This document shows positions 34,382 to 44,200 of a stretch of DNA of 64,000 bases, piece by piece; positions within the stretch are counted from its first letter, which is position 1, and each line of letters opens with the position of its first letter. Location: assembly GCF_006716675.1 (NCBI RefSeq), contig NZ_VFPM01000001.1:186001-250000 (forward strand), read 5' to 3'. Under the pieces are notes generated by a model. It was not told the origin of the DNA. It did not search any database and saw only the letters and a program-made list of their open reading frames with translations. This stretch comes from Humibacillus xanthopallidus (GTDB taxonomy: Bacteria > Actinomycetota > Actinomycetes > Actinomycetales > Dermatophilaceae). The position numbers were made by a program, and so were the translations under genes.

Positions 34382-35257
34382 TCAGCGTCCGCTGCCCTGG
34401 GCGGCGGCCTGCCGCTCGCCGTCGGGAGCCTCGTCATCGACGTGTGCCGCGGGGTCGGCCTCCGCTGCGGACCCCGCGCCCGTGGGCGCACCGTCGTCGT
34501 AGCCGTCGGCGACGGCAGGCTCGGGGGCCCGGGTCGGGATGGGCCGGTCGTCGAGCTCGATGCGCGGGATGCTGCCCGTCGTGTACTCACCCGCCTCGAC
34601 GTCGCCGACGAGAACGCCGTTGTCGAGCCGGATGACGCGCTTGCGCATCGCGTCGACGGTCGCGAAGTCGTGGGTCGCCATGACGACGGTCGTGCCCGTG
34701 CGGTTGATGCGGTCGAGCAGCTGGACGATCTCGAGGCTGATGCCGGGGTCGAGGTTGCCCGTGGGCTCGTCGGCGAGCAGGATCGGCGGCCGGTTGACGA
34801 ACGCACGGGCGATCGCGACACGCTGCTGCTCGCCACCCGAGAGCTGGTGCGGGAAGCGCTTCTCCATACCCGCGAGACCCACGAGATCGAGCACCTCCGG
34901 CACCGTCGAGCGGATCCGGGAACGGGGGGCGCCGAGCACCTGAAGGGCGTAGGCGACGTTCTGGTGCACCGTCTTGTTGGGCAGCAGGCGGAAGTCCTGG
35001 AAGACGCAGCCGATCTGGCGACGCAGCGACGGGACCTTGCGGTCGGGCAGCCGGTCGAGCTCGCGGCCGGCCACGGAGAGGCGACCGCCCGTCGCGTCCT
35101 GCTCCTTCATGATGAGCTGGAGCATCGTCGACTTGCCGGAGCCGGACGTGCCGACGACGAAGACGAACTCGCCACGCCCGATCTCGAGGGAGATCCCGTC
35201 GACGGCGGGCCGGGTGGACTTGGGGTAGGTCTTGGTGACGTTCTCGAAGCGGATCAT
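34382..35257 (-). CDS. ftsE: Cell division ATP-binding protein FtsE
   Basis: A 291-aa ABC ATPase. Walker A is GTSGSGKST near 36-44, the signature LSGGEQQR near 139-146, Walker B ILLADEPTGNLD near 158-169, and the switch His lies in ATHDF. The family is usually about 220-230 aa; here an additional tail of about 60 residues, rich in Asp, Glu, Pro and Ala, follows residue 228 and is probably disordered. It is transcribed with ftsX, the M23 gene and smpB. The upstream region to 35543 is shared with the divergent hydrolase gene and should hold promoters for both. Confidence 0.95.
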   Translation of the reverse strand: MIRFENVTKTYPKSTRPAVDGISLEIGRGEFVFVVGTSGSGKSTMLQLIMKEQDATGGRLSVAGRELDRLPDRKVPSLRRQIGCVFQDFRLLPNKTVHQNVAYALQVLGAPRSRIRSTVPEVLDLVGLAGMEKRFPHQLSGGEQQRVAIARAFVNRPPILLADEPTGNLDPGISLEIVQLLDRINRTGTTVVMATHDFATVDAMRKRVIRLDNGVLVGDVEAGEYTTGSIPRIELDDRPIPTRAPEPAVADGYDDGAPTGAGSAAEADPAAHVDDEAPDGERQAAAQGSGR

Positions 35258-35543
35258 CAGTCGGTCACTTCCACGGCCGCGCTCATGAGGGGGCTCGGCC
35301 TCGCTCGGCTCGGTCTTGCGCCTACGAGGCTACGGCGACAACGGCGCAAACCGGCGTTACCGAAGTGTCGGGCGTGGCGTGAGAGGTCTGCCGCCCGACC
35401 CACGCGCCCGTCTGACAACCCTGTGAGATCCCAGTCACTTTCGCCCCACACCCCCGACCCGGCGAGACGATGGAAGTGGAGCCACTGGCTCTCGGTGGCC
35501 CACGTCCGGCGGACGTCACCATCGGCCTGAGAAGGTGAGCGGC

Positions 35544-36788
35544 ATGGCAACCATGCCGACCCAGTCCCTCCAACCCGCGGCGAAGCCCTCGCAGCCAGCG
35601 CCGGCCAAGCGCCGTCACCACGTCTGGCGGTGGGTCGCGGGCGTCCTCGTCGTGGCGCTCGCCCTCTTCGGCGGGTTCGCGTGGTACTTCTCGGGTCGCA
35701 TCGAGTCGGGGGCGCTCGCCTCCACCCCGGCGGCCTACGAGCCGGTCTACGACGACGTGCAGGTCACTGCGGTGACGCCGACGACCGTCACCCTGGCCAA
35801 GGGCCCCGACGTCGCCGAGAACTTCGACGCACCTGCGATCTACGGCCTCGCCTGGGCCGGTGGCAACGGGCACATCGGCATGCCGACCGTGAACTCCGAC
35901 GGCACCGTGACCCGGCCCCTCGCGATCGAGAGCGGCACCGCTCCCACCGTGGGAGCCATGGCGGCGGTGGACCGCGCGTACTGGTTCGGGATCCCGACCA
36001 CGTGGACGGCCGAGGCCACGAGCCCGACGGTGCGGACGGCATACGGCGTCGTCATCGGCGGCAACCCGGCATGGTTCTTCGCGTCGCCGACCGGTGACAA
36101 CTCGACGGTCGCGATCTTCGTGCACGGGCAGAACGGCACCCGCCTCGACGGCCTGCGCTTCGTCGACGTGGCCCGACGGGCCGGCGTCGCCTCGCTCGTC
36201 ATCAGCTATCGCAACGACGTCGGCTCGCCCGCCGATCCGTCAGGGCGGCTGCAGTACGGCCAGACGGAGTGGCGTGATCTCGACGCCGCGGTCACGTGGG
36301 CCAAGGACAACGGGGCCACCCGGATCGTGCTCGTCGGCCAGTCGATGGGTGGGGCGATCGTCGCGGCGTTCCTCGAGAACTCCAGCCAGAAGCAGGACAT
36401 CACGGGCGTCGTGCTCGACGCGCCGATGCTCTCGCTCGACGACGTCGTGACGTACAACGCGCGGGCCGCCCTGCCCGGCGGTCTCGCCGTGCCGACCCCC
36501 GTCATCAAGATCGCTGAGCAGATCGCGACGTGGCGCTACGGCGTCGACTGGGCGGGGACCGACTACCTCGACGACACGTCGTGGGTGCGTGCACCGACGC
36601 TCGTGCTGCAGGGCGCCGAGGATCCGAAGGTGCCGCTGTCGATCGCGACCGACCTCAAGAGCGCACAGCCGGACCTCGTGACGCTGCAGGTCTTCCCGAC
36701 GGCGCAGCACGCGGAGGCGTGGAACGCCGACCGTGAGACCTACACCCAGGTCGTGCGCGGATTCCTCGAGGGGCTGAGGGCGAGCTGA
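35544..36788 (+). CDS. Membrane-anchored alpha/beta hydrolase
   Basis: A 414-aa protein with an N-terminal membrane anchor (about 30-50) and an alpha/beta-hydrolase domain from about 170. The nucleophile elbow is GQSMGG; the acid is probably in GAEDPKVP and the catalytic His in TAQHAEAW. The oxyanion region is IFVHGQNGT. Substrate is unknown; esterase or thioesterase action at the outer membrane face is likely. The ATG at 35544 has AGAAGGTGAG upstream and is preferred over the GTG at 35535. It converges with prfB with only 4 bases between stops, so no separate terminator fits. Confidence 0.85.
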   Translation: MATMPTQSLQPAAKPSQPAPAKRRHHVWRWVAGVLVVALALFGGFAWYFSGRIESGALASTPAAYEPVYDDVQVTAVTPTTVTLAKGPDVAENFDAPAIYGLAWAGGNGHIGMPTVNSDGTVTRPLAIESGTAPTVGAMAAVDRAYWFGIPTTWTAEATSPTVRTAYGVVIGGNPAWFFASPTGDNSTVAIFVHGQNGTRLDGLRFVDVARRAGVASLVISYRNDVGSPADPSGRLQYGQTEWRDLDAAVTWAKDNGATRIVLVGQSMGGAIVAAFLENSSQKQDITGVVLDAPMLSLDDVVTYNARAALPGGLAVPTPVIKIAEQIATWRYGVDWAGTDYLDDTSWVRAPTLVLQGAEDPKVPLSIATDLKSAQPDLVTLQVFPTAQHAEAWNADRETYTQVVRGFLEGLRAS

Positions 36789-36792
36789 CTGC

Positions 36793-37905
36793 TCAGTCCG
36801 CCGCGCGGTTCTGGGCGATCTGCCAGCGGATGCCGGCCTCGATGAAGCCGTCGATGTCGCCGTCGAAGACCGCGCTCGGGTTGCCGGTCTCGTAGTCGGT
36901 GCGCAGGTCCTTGACCATCTGGTACGGGTTGAGGACGTAGGAGCGCATCTGGTCGCCCCAGCTCGCCTTGACGTCGCCCGCCATCTCCTTCTTGACCGCG
37001 GCCTCCTCCGCCTTGCGCTGGAGGAGCAGCCGCGACTGGAGCACGCGGAGGGCGGCGGCGCGGTTCTGGATCTGGCTCTTCTCGTTCTGCATCGACACGA
37101 CGATGCCGGTCGGCAAGTGCGTCATGCGCACGGCCGAGTCGGTCGTGTTGACGCTCTGGCCGCCGGGACCGCTCGAGCGGAAGACGTCGATCTTGAGCTC
37201 GTTCTCGGGGATGTCGACCGAGTCGTCGCTCTCGATGAGCGGGATGACCTCGACAGCGGCGAAGCTCGTCTGGCGCCGGCCCTGGTTGTCGAACGGGCTG
37301 ATGCGCACGAGCCGGTGGGTGCCGCCCTCGACGGAGAGGTGCCCGAACGCATACGGCGCGTTGACCTCGAAGGTCGCCGACTTGAGGCCCGCCTCCTCGG
37401 CGTAGGAGGTGTCCATGACCTTGGTCGGGTACTCGTGGCGCTCGGCCCAGCGCAGGTACATCCGCATGAGCATCTCGGCGAAGTCGGCGGCGTCGACGCC
37501 GCCGGCACCGGCGCGGATGGTGACGACGGCGGAGCGCTCGTCGTACTCCCCCGACAGCAGGGTGCGCACCTCGAGCTCGCCGACGTCCTTCTTGAGCTTG
37601 GCGAGCTCGCGCTCGGCCTCCTCGAGGGTGGCCTGGTCGGACTCCTCGGTGCCCATCTCGACGAGGGTCTCGAGGTCGTCGATGCGGGAGTCCATCGTGA
37701 TGACGCGGTCGCGCTCGGAACCCGCCCGGCTGAGGGCACTCGTGACCTGCTGCGCCTTGTCGGGGTCGTCCCAGAGGTCGGGGGCGGAGGCCTGCTGCTC
37801 GAGGTCGTCGATCGTCCTCGCGAGCACGTCGAGGTCGGTCACCCCGCGCACGGAGTCCATCGTCGCGCGCAGTTCCTTGATCTCTTGCGTGAAGTCAACA
37901 GCCAC
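36793..37905 (-). CDS. prfB: Peptide chain release factor 2
   Basis: A 370-aa class I release factor that ends translation at UGA and UAA. The tripeptide anticodon SPF is in VRISPFDNQ near 202-206, and the peptidyl-tRNA hydrolysis motif GGQ is in [10 protein letters not shown] near 248-250. The N-terminal coiled-coil domain contacts the GTPase centre. The frame is continuous from a GTG at 37905 ([16 protein letters not shown]) with no in-frame TGA near codon 25, so the programmed frameshift known from E. coli prfB is absent. It forms the head of the prfB-ftsE-ftsX-smpB neighbourhood, here split by the hydrolase gene. Confidence 0.96.
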   Translation of the reverse strand: MAVDFTQEIKELRATMDSVRGVTDLDVLARTIDDLEQQASAPDLWDDPDKAQQVTSALSRAGSERDRVITMDSRIDDLETLVEMGTEESDQATLEEAERELAKLKKDVGELEVRTLLSGEYDERSAVVTIRAGAGGVDAADFAEMLMRMYLRWAERHEYPTKVMDTSYAEEAGLKSATFEVNAPYAFGHLSVEGGTHRLVRISPFDNQGRRQTSFAAVEVIPLIESDDSVDIPENELKIDVFRSSGPGGQSVNTTDSAVRMTHLPTGIVVSMQNEKSQIQNRAAALRVLQSRLLLQRKAEEAAVKKEMAGDVKASWGDQMRSYVLNPYQMVKDLRTDYETGNPSAVFDGDIDGFIEAGIRWQIAQNRAAD

Positions 37906-38135
37906 GTTGCGACAGCCTACGGCAGCGCCGCGGTATGCCGCGTGCGCCGTGGTGCTCGCGGGTGCGGTCGCCGAGGTGGTCGAGCCGCTCGACGGCCGGG
38001 TCGCAGGAGTGCGCACGATGCCGAGCGCGTGTGTGGAGGTGCCGAAATCGTTGCAGTGCCAGTGCCGTCCCGTCCGCTGGCGACCACTAGGTTTGCCCCG
38101 CTTTGACCGCCTCCACACCGTCTCGAAAGGACACC

Positions 38136-38357
38136 ATGAGCGTCCGCACGCGCAACCGCACACGCACGAGCACGATCGTCATCCTCATCTGGCTCCTCAT
38201 CGGCATCTTCGCTGCCTTCCAGCGGGGCTACTTCGGCTCGGCCGACCCCAGCTGCAGCCGGATCGGCAGCGCCGCGCTGACCGTCATCGCCGGCCCGCTC
38301 AACTACATCGGGCTCAACCCGAAGGTCGGCTGCTCGACGCCGCAGCCCTCGGAGTAG
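38136..38357 (+). CDS. Small membrane protein (73 aa)
   Basis: A 73-aa protein: Arg/Thr-rich start, one membrane segment ([19 protein letters not shown], about 13-31) and an exported tail with two Cys (PSCSRIG and KVGCSTP). Small proteins of this type, common in Micrococcales, have no known role. The ATG at 38136 has GAAAGG upstream. A strong terminator follows directly, so it is a single-gene unit divergent from prfB. Confidence 0.8.
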   Translation: MSVRTRNRTRTSTIVILIWLLIGIFAAFQRGYFGSADPSCSRIGSAALTVIAGPLNYIGLNPKVGCSTPQPSE

Positions 38358-38381
38358 GCGACGAGGTAGCCACGAGCGAAC

Positions 38382-38415
38382 GAGGAGGGCCCGTCCGGAC
38401 GGACGGGCCCTCCTC
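38382..38415 (+). terminator. Strong hairpin terminator
   Basis: A perfect 15-bp stem (GAGGAGGGCCCGTCC at 38382-38396 with 38401-38415) around a 4-base loop, 24 bases after the stop of the small membrane-protein gene. Confidence 0.85.
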
Positions 38416-38535
38416 GGTGCCCACCGTCGGCGCCTGCACCGGGGAGTTCTCCCCCTTGTCCCTTTCGTCCGCCCGGGGCACGATGCGAAGGCCGGCCGGG
38501 GACCGACCCCGCCGGGTCAGGGGAAGGACAGGGGT

Positions 38536-39459
38536 ATGCGAATTCGTGCTGTGCTCGTGCGGCTGCTCGCCGTGGTCGGGCTCATCGCTCCGATGGGGGT
38601 CGTCACCGCGACGAGCGCCTCGGCGGTGGACTGCCCATCGCGGCTGGGGCTGAGCTGGTTCACCGACAACTTCGATGCGGGGACGACGATCCCCTACACC
38701 AACACCGACTACGTGGCCCAGGGCCTCGCCTACTGGAAGGCGAAGGACTGGCTCATCACGTCCTACAGCGACGACACGTGGTTTCCCGGCCGCAACATGA
38801 TCGCGGTGAAGACGCGCGGCGGCACGCTCGTCAAGCGGGTCTTCGTGCAGTACGGCGACGGCGCGGAGATCGAGGGCCACATGGGTGGCCTCTCGGTCGC
38901 GGGCGGCAGCCTCCTGCTGTCGACGAGCTCGAACGGCAAGAACCTCTTCCGCTTCTCGCTCGAGGCCCTCGACCGGGCGCCGCACAACACCGCGCTCAAG
39001 ACCAACGGCGCCTGGTCGGTCAAGGCCAGCTCCTACAACACCGTCTCCGGGGGAAACCTCTACGTCGGCTCCTTCAGCTCGGCCCTGACGGGCACGTCGA
39101 CGATGTGGCGCTACGACCTCACCTCGACGCAGGCGCCGACGGGCACGCCGGTCGCGATCAGCACCCCGACGCGCGTCCAAGGCGCCGTCGTCGCCGACGG
39201 TCACTACATCTTCAGCACCTCCTACGGCCGCGACTGCTACAGCCGTCTGAAGTTCAAGAAGGTCAGCACCGGTGTCTACGGCCGGTCCATCGAGATCCCT
39301 CCGATGAGCGAGGGCATCGTCAGGGTGCCGCGCGGTGACGCCGGACCGGTGAGCGACTGGGTCTACGTGGTCTTCGAGTCAGGCTCGGACCAGTACCAGG
39401 ACGCGACGATGCGCCAGTTCCGGTACCAGCACGCGTACCTCACGGCACTCACTCCGTGA
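38536..39459 (+). CDS. Secreted protein of unknown function
   Basis: A 307-aa protein with a clear signal peptide ending near SASAVDC (about residue 30). The mature part is beta-rich, with repeated patterns such as GLSVAGGSLLLSTSSNGKNL, GGNLYVGSFSS and GAVVADGHYIFSTSYGRD, suggesting a propeller-like or beta-sheet fold. Two Cys (DCPS and DCYS) may form a disulfide. I do not recognise a catalytic motif. The stop codon sits in the first unit of a 9-base tandem repeat. Confidence 0.75.
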   Translation: MRIRAVLVRLLAVVGLIAPMGVVTATSASAVDCPSRLGLSWFTDNFDAGTTIPYTNTDYVAQGLAYWKAKDWLITSYSDDTWFPGRNMIAVKTRGGTLVKRVFVQYGDGAEIEGHMGGLSVAGGSLLLSTSSNGKNLFRFSLEALDRAPHNTALKTNGAWSVKASSYNTVSGGNLYVGSFSSALTGTSTMWRYDLTSTQAPTGTPVAISTPTRVQGAVVADGHYIFSTSYGRDCYSRLKFKKVSTGVYGRSIEIPPMSEGIVRVPRGDAGPVSDWVYVVFESGSDQYQDATMRQFRYQHAYLTALTP

Positions 39460-39500
39460 CCCGAGTGACCCGAGTGACCCGAGTCACCTGAGTGACCAGA
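39456..39500. repeat. 9-base tandem repeat, five units
   Basis: GTGACCCGA repeats exactly three times (39456-39482), then GTCACCTGA and GTGACCAGA. The stop of the secreted-protein gene is in the first unit. The unit length is a multiple of three, so changes in copy number would not disturb the coding frame beyond the stop. Confidence 0.7.
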
Positions 39501-39520
39501 TGGCCCTGCGGGTCGTGCGG

Positions 39521-39549
39521 CACGGCATACGCCCATGGGGTATGCCGTG
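39521..39549. terminator. Hairpin between convergent genes, end of giant operon
   Basis: CACGGCATAC (39521-39530) pairs perfectly with GTATGCCGTG (39540-39549) over a 9-base loop. It lies 14 bases past the stop of the last gene of the leftward giant operon and may serve both directions. Confidence 0.65.
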
Positions 39550-39563
39550 TCGCCGGGACTCGC

Positions 39564-41234
39564 TCAGCTGCTGGGCGCCCGCCGCACGTCCGCCTCGTCG
39601 TGGACGAGACCGCTCGACCCGGGGCCACGTCCGGTGCGCTTGACCCGGCCGAGCCAGACGTGCGTCGAGCCGTCGACCCAGCGCGCGGACTGCCACTCCC
39701 GCACCACGCGCACGCCCGCCCGGGGCACCTCCTCCTCGGGGATCTCGAGGCCCTCCGGCGCGAGCACCTGCCCGCGGGGCAGCACGGCCTCCGGGCCCGT
39801 CGGGCCGGGGCGCTGCTGGAGGCTCTTGCGCAGGTGCATGACACCCGGCGCCTGCTCGACGGGGACGAAGGGGATCCAGTGCTCCGGCACGACCGACTGC
39901 AACCGGTAGACGAGCTCGGACGATCCCGCTGGGGGCTGCGAGGGCGTCGCCGCACGCGCCGCCTCCGACAGCCGGTCCACGGGCCGACCCGCGGCCGAGG
40001 CGACGGTCGACTCGATGCCCCACACGAGGTTGGCCATCTCGTCGCGGAGCAGCACGGTCTCCTCGACCGGGCGTGAGTGCAGGGTGTCGACGACGGTCGG
40101 GAGCACGACGAGCACCGGCTCGGACGAGCCGTCGGGCCGGCTCGGCCGATAGAGGCCCCAGCGCGCCGGTGCGGCCGCGGGCTCGATGAGGAAGCGCTCG
40201 CCGAACGTGTCGGTGACGACGACGGAGTCGACGCGCACGAGGCTGCCGACGGGGACGTCGACCGGCACGACGAAGTGGTCGTTGCCGTAGACCGAGGCGA
40301 ACTCGACGAGCAGCATCCGCGCGAGGTCCGGCCGCTCGGCGCTGACGCGGCCGAAGCTGATCCGCGAGTCCTCCAGCTCCCACCAGCGCGCGGACGGCAT
40401 GCCGGCGAAGGTGGCCGGGGCGGGCAGGAGGGTGCGCACGATCGTCTCCGTCGTCGCCTCGCTCGCCGTGGCGCCGAGACTCGCGCCGGGAGCCACGTCG
40501 AGGTCGGCCCAGTCGAGCCGGTTGCCGTCGTAGCCCTCGGCGCGCAGCACGGTCTCTCCCGTCGGGCCGGCAGCGGCCACCTCGAAGGAGTACTCGAGCC
40601 GCGAGCTCTGCCACGCGTCCTCCTCGGGCGCACCGACCGACAGCAGGGGCTGCGCACCGGCCCAGGCCGAGAGCGCATCCGAGACGCGGTCCGCGATGGC
40701 GACGGGCACCGCGACACCGGAGGGGAGGCCCTCCGCGGCCTGGACCGCCGTGCGCAGGTCGATCCCGTCGGGGATGCGCCCGTCCGTGGCACGCAGCAGG
40801 GCGGCGGTGCCGTCGTCGACGACGGCACCGGGGCGAGCGTGTGGGCGGTAGGCCGCCGCGAGCGGGCCCACGGCCGCGCCGAGACCCGCTGCACGCAGTC
40901 GCGCGACGACCTCCCGACCCAGGTCGAGCGCGAGGCGCAGGTCGGCGACCGTGGCCTCGGTCTCACGCTCGACGAAGGTCTCGAGGGGCTGGCCCGCCGG
41001 AAGGTCGGTCGCGGCGGCACCCGCACGACGGAAGCGCGTCAGGAGGTCGGCGTGCGCCCTGACCCGGGCGAGGACGGGAGACCCGGCGTCGTCACCGCGC
41101 AGCTCTCCGAGCTGCCACTGGCGGCCGAGCATCCAGAGCGGGTCGGCCGTGCGCGCCTCGAGGCCGGGCGAGAGGTCGGCGACGCGGCAGCGCGGCTCGA
41201 GACGGGTCCACGTCGTGACGGAGGGAGTCGGCAT
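39564..41234 (-). CDS. Uncharacterised protein, last gene of giant operon (556 aa)
   Basis: No known domain is visible. The start WTRLEPRCRVADLSPGLEAR followed by ADPLWMLGRQWQLGELRGDD and AGSPV is a motif I associate with a family of uncharacterised bacterial proteins (from memory). Other conserved-looking parts are RWWELEDSRISFG, VEFASVYGNDHFVVPVDVPV and VVTDTFGERF. No signal peptide or membrane segment is present. The ATG at 41234 uses a ribosome site (AGGAG) formed by the upstream TAG stop, 9 bases away, so translation is probably coupled to the 1460-aa gene. Its length is modest next to its partners; it could be an adaptor or inner part of a complex. Confidence 0.85.
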   Translation of the reverse strand: MPTPSVTTWTRLEPRCRVADLSPGLEARTADPLWMLGRQWQLGELRGDDAGSPVLARVRAHADLLTRFRRAGAAATDLPAGQPLETFVERETEATVADLRLALDLGREVVARLRAAGLGAAVGPLAAAYRPHARPGAVVDDGTAALLRATDGRIPDGIDLRTAVQAAEGLPSGVAVPVAIADRVSDALSAWAGAQPLLSVGAPEEDAWQSSRLEYSFEVAAAGPTGETVLRAEGYDGNRLDWADLDVAPGASLGATASEATTETIVRTLLPAPATFAGMPSARWWELEDSRISFGRVSAERPDLARMLLVEFASVYGNDHFVVPVDVPVGSLVRVDSVVVTDTFGERFLIEPAAAPARWGLYRPSRPDGSSEPVLVVLPTVVDTLHSRPVEETVLLRDEMANLVWGIESTVASAAGRPVDRLSEAARAATPSQPPAGSSELVYRLQSVVPEHWIPFVPVEQAPGVMHLRKSLQQRPGPTGPEAVLPRGQVLAPEGLEIPEEEVPRAGVRVVREWQSARWVDGSTHVWLGRVKRTGRGPGSSGLVHDEADVRRAPSS

Positions 41235-41243
41235 GGGGTGCTC

Positions 41244-44200
41244 CTAGACCGGTGCTGCGTCGGGGGTGAAGTCGGTCGTCGGCACGGCACGTGCGACGTT
41301 GACCGGGAAGTAGAGGCCGGGGAGGAACTGGCCGATGCGGTCGAGCGCGGCCGGGTCGACCATGCGCAGCCGGGCGAGGTCGATCGTCTCCGACACCGTG
41401 TCGAAGAGCACCGCAGGGGTCCACGTGGGCGACGCGTCGGGGGGCACGGCGACGAGGAGGGACTGCGGTGGGGCCGAGCCGGGGGCGTCGTACTCGAAGG
41501 CGACCGCGGCCGTGCGGCGCTCGTCCGGCACCGTCTCGGTCCACTCGTCGACGAGCAGACCGCACACCGGTGCGAGGGGATCGAGACCCATCGGTGCGGC
41601 CACGACGAAGCCCGCCAGCCCCTCCCCCGGGGTGTCGGCCGAGCGGGGCAGGGCCCGCCACAGGTCGCCGGGGACGTGGGGCAGCTGGGCCACCCGCAGG
41701 GTCGGGCTCACCAGGGTCGCGGCAGGGGCCTCGAGCGCGTCGGCACCGATGAGCGCGGTCTGGAGGCGGTCGGCACCCTCGCGCACTCGGGCGGCCCGGG
41801 CCAGCCACGCACTCGAGGCCCAGGGGTCGCCGCCCTGCAGGGCGGTGCTCGCGGCGAGCGAGGCGGCGAGGTCGGGCTGTTCCGGGTGCGACACGCGTGG
41901 CAGCACCGGCAGGTCCTCGCCGACGAGGGCAGCGAGCCGTCGCCGCTGGCGGTCGGCGGTGGCCTCTCCGGCGAGCACCGCCGCGGCCGCCGCCAGACGC
42001 TCGAGCAGCGCCTTGCGGGTGCGTGCGGCGGCCTCGACGACGGCCTCGGCATGTCGCGCCAGCCGTGGCGGCGGGACAGCGCCGATGATCCCGACACCTG
42101 CGGCGACGAGCAGGGCTGCGCGGCGGGTGGACTCGTCGCCGGTCTCGAGGTCGTGGGCCGCCGCCGTGAGGGCGACCGTGACGGCTTCGGCGCGGTTGAG
42201 GATGTGCTGGTGGTCGACGAGACCGTCGGTCGGGGCGCCCGGCTCGAGGTCCGAGGCGACGACCGGCCGCGACTGCAGCAGGAGGGCGCGGACCCCGGCG
42301 ACTGCCGTGAGGAACTCGCCCACACCGAGACGGTCAGCCGGCCAGGCCGGGTCCCGCCCGAAGTCGAGGCGCAGGCTCCACTCCGGCGTCACGTCGGAGG
42401 GCGCCACCGTCCACGCGTCGAGCGCGATGCGCTGCTCGAGCTCGCCGCCCGACGGCTCCGGGCCGCGCGGCGGCATCATGACGCAGTCGATCGCGGCGAG
42501 GAACAGGGCCGAGAGCTGGCGCGCCTGGACGTGCGTCACCCCCTCCGGCGAGGTCCACACGAGCCGCACGAAGACACGTCCCGTGCTCGGCAGGAGCGCC
42601 GACGCGATGGCGTCGAGCTCCGGACTGGCCATGGCACGCAGCGACGTCGTGGCCGGGTTGGCGGGAAACTCTGCGCGAGAGGCGGATTGGCCGTTCGAGA
42701 GGACGAGCAGGCGGTGGCGGACGACGAGCCCCGACGTCGGGGTCGCGGCGACGTCGAGCTCTGCCGGTGGCGGCACGACGCCTCGCGAGACGGTGTCGAG
42801 GCTGGCGGCCGCGCGCGCCATGTTGCCCTGGAGGGCGTGGTGCACGCTCTCTGCGAGCAGGGCGTCGTGCACGGCGTCGACGGCGTCCTCGAGCACGTCG
42901 AGCACCTCGTCAAGGGCGACGTGGTCCGCATCGGTGGCACTCGCCGCCGGGAGCCCGTCGCCCCAGGGGAGCGTCGGTCGCCGGCGCAGCAGGGCGAGTC
43001 CGTCGACGACGCCCCCCGGCAGCTCCGTGCGCCTCAGCGAGCCGTCGGCCCGCACCTCGGTCGCCTCGGACGGGGCGAGCTCGCGAAGGCGCGGGAGGAA
43101 GCGGTCGAGGAACTCGCGTGGATGCTCGTGCAGCGCCCGCTCGAAGAGGTATCCGAGCAGAGCCGGCAAGGGCTGGCCCTCCCGGATCCCTTGCAGCACA
43201 CCGGTCGCCAACCGCACGCGACGCGAGGTGAGCTCCACGGCGAGTGGGTTGTCGGGGCCGGCGCCCCGCGCCCGGAAGCCGCTGCGCAGCACCGCGGCTG
43301 TCGTCGCGTGGGCGATGGACGGCGAGAGCACGTGACCCGCACCGGGCGTCCGCGTGAGCGGGAGTGGCTCGTCGGCGACGGGCTCGGTCTGCTGGGGCGC
43401 CGGCCCGTCGGGCAGCAGGTCGACGAGGACCCCGTAGCCCCCGAGGTGCGTTCCCGCCGGCTCGGCAGCCCGGATCGTGGCGAGCCGTTCCGTCGCGTAG
43501 CTCGTGATCCAGGCGTCGAGGCGGTAGGACGCGAGCCCCAGGACGCCGCCCAGGTGTCGCTCCAGGTCGGAGGCCGACGCGGAGCGCAGCGATGCGAGCG
43601 CCGCCCGCACGTCACGCACGCCCGTCGCCGGAGGGAAGGTCGACGACGACTCCGTGAGGGCCGCCTCCAGCGACGGCCATCCCGGCACCGCCGGAGCGAG
43701 CCGCTCTGCGAAGGTCGGCACGACGTCGGCCGGCAGGATGTTGTGCAGCTCCTGGCCGTCGCGGGTGCGTGCAGCCGGTATGCCGTAGCGCCGGGAGGCG
43801 TCGTCGGCGGCCGCCGAGTGCTCAGCGAGCAGCGATGCCCGCGCCAGGCGGTAGAGGAGCGGAACCCTCACACCACCCGGGCCGGTCTGTGCCGCAAGGG
43901 TGGTCGGCGACAGCGGCCCCGAGAGCGTCGTCAGCCACTGGGCGACGGGCGCGGTCGTGGGCGCATCGACGAAGGGGGTGTGGAGCGGGAAGGCGTCGGT
44001 GGCGTAGACCCCGCGGGCCAGCAGTCCCTCCGAGGCCGCCGGCCGGCCGAGCTCGGCGAGCAGCGGCCCGGCGACCGCGGCGAGCCGCTCCTGCCAGTCG
44101 TCGGCGAGCCGGAACTTCGCGAAGCGCCAGAGGGAGGCGACGTAGTCCGGGCCCAGCAGGCTGCGGGCGGCCACGGAGCGCGGCCGGGCATCGGTGGCGA

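Noticed and set aside
37780..37905. Programmed frameshift in prfB
   Set aside because: The frame is continuous from the GTG start and no in-frame TGA or CTT-TGA slip site is seen in the first codons.
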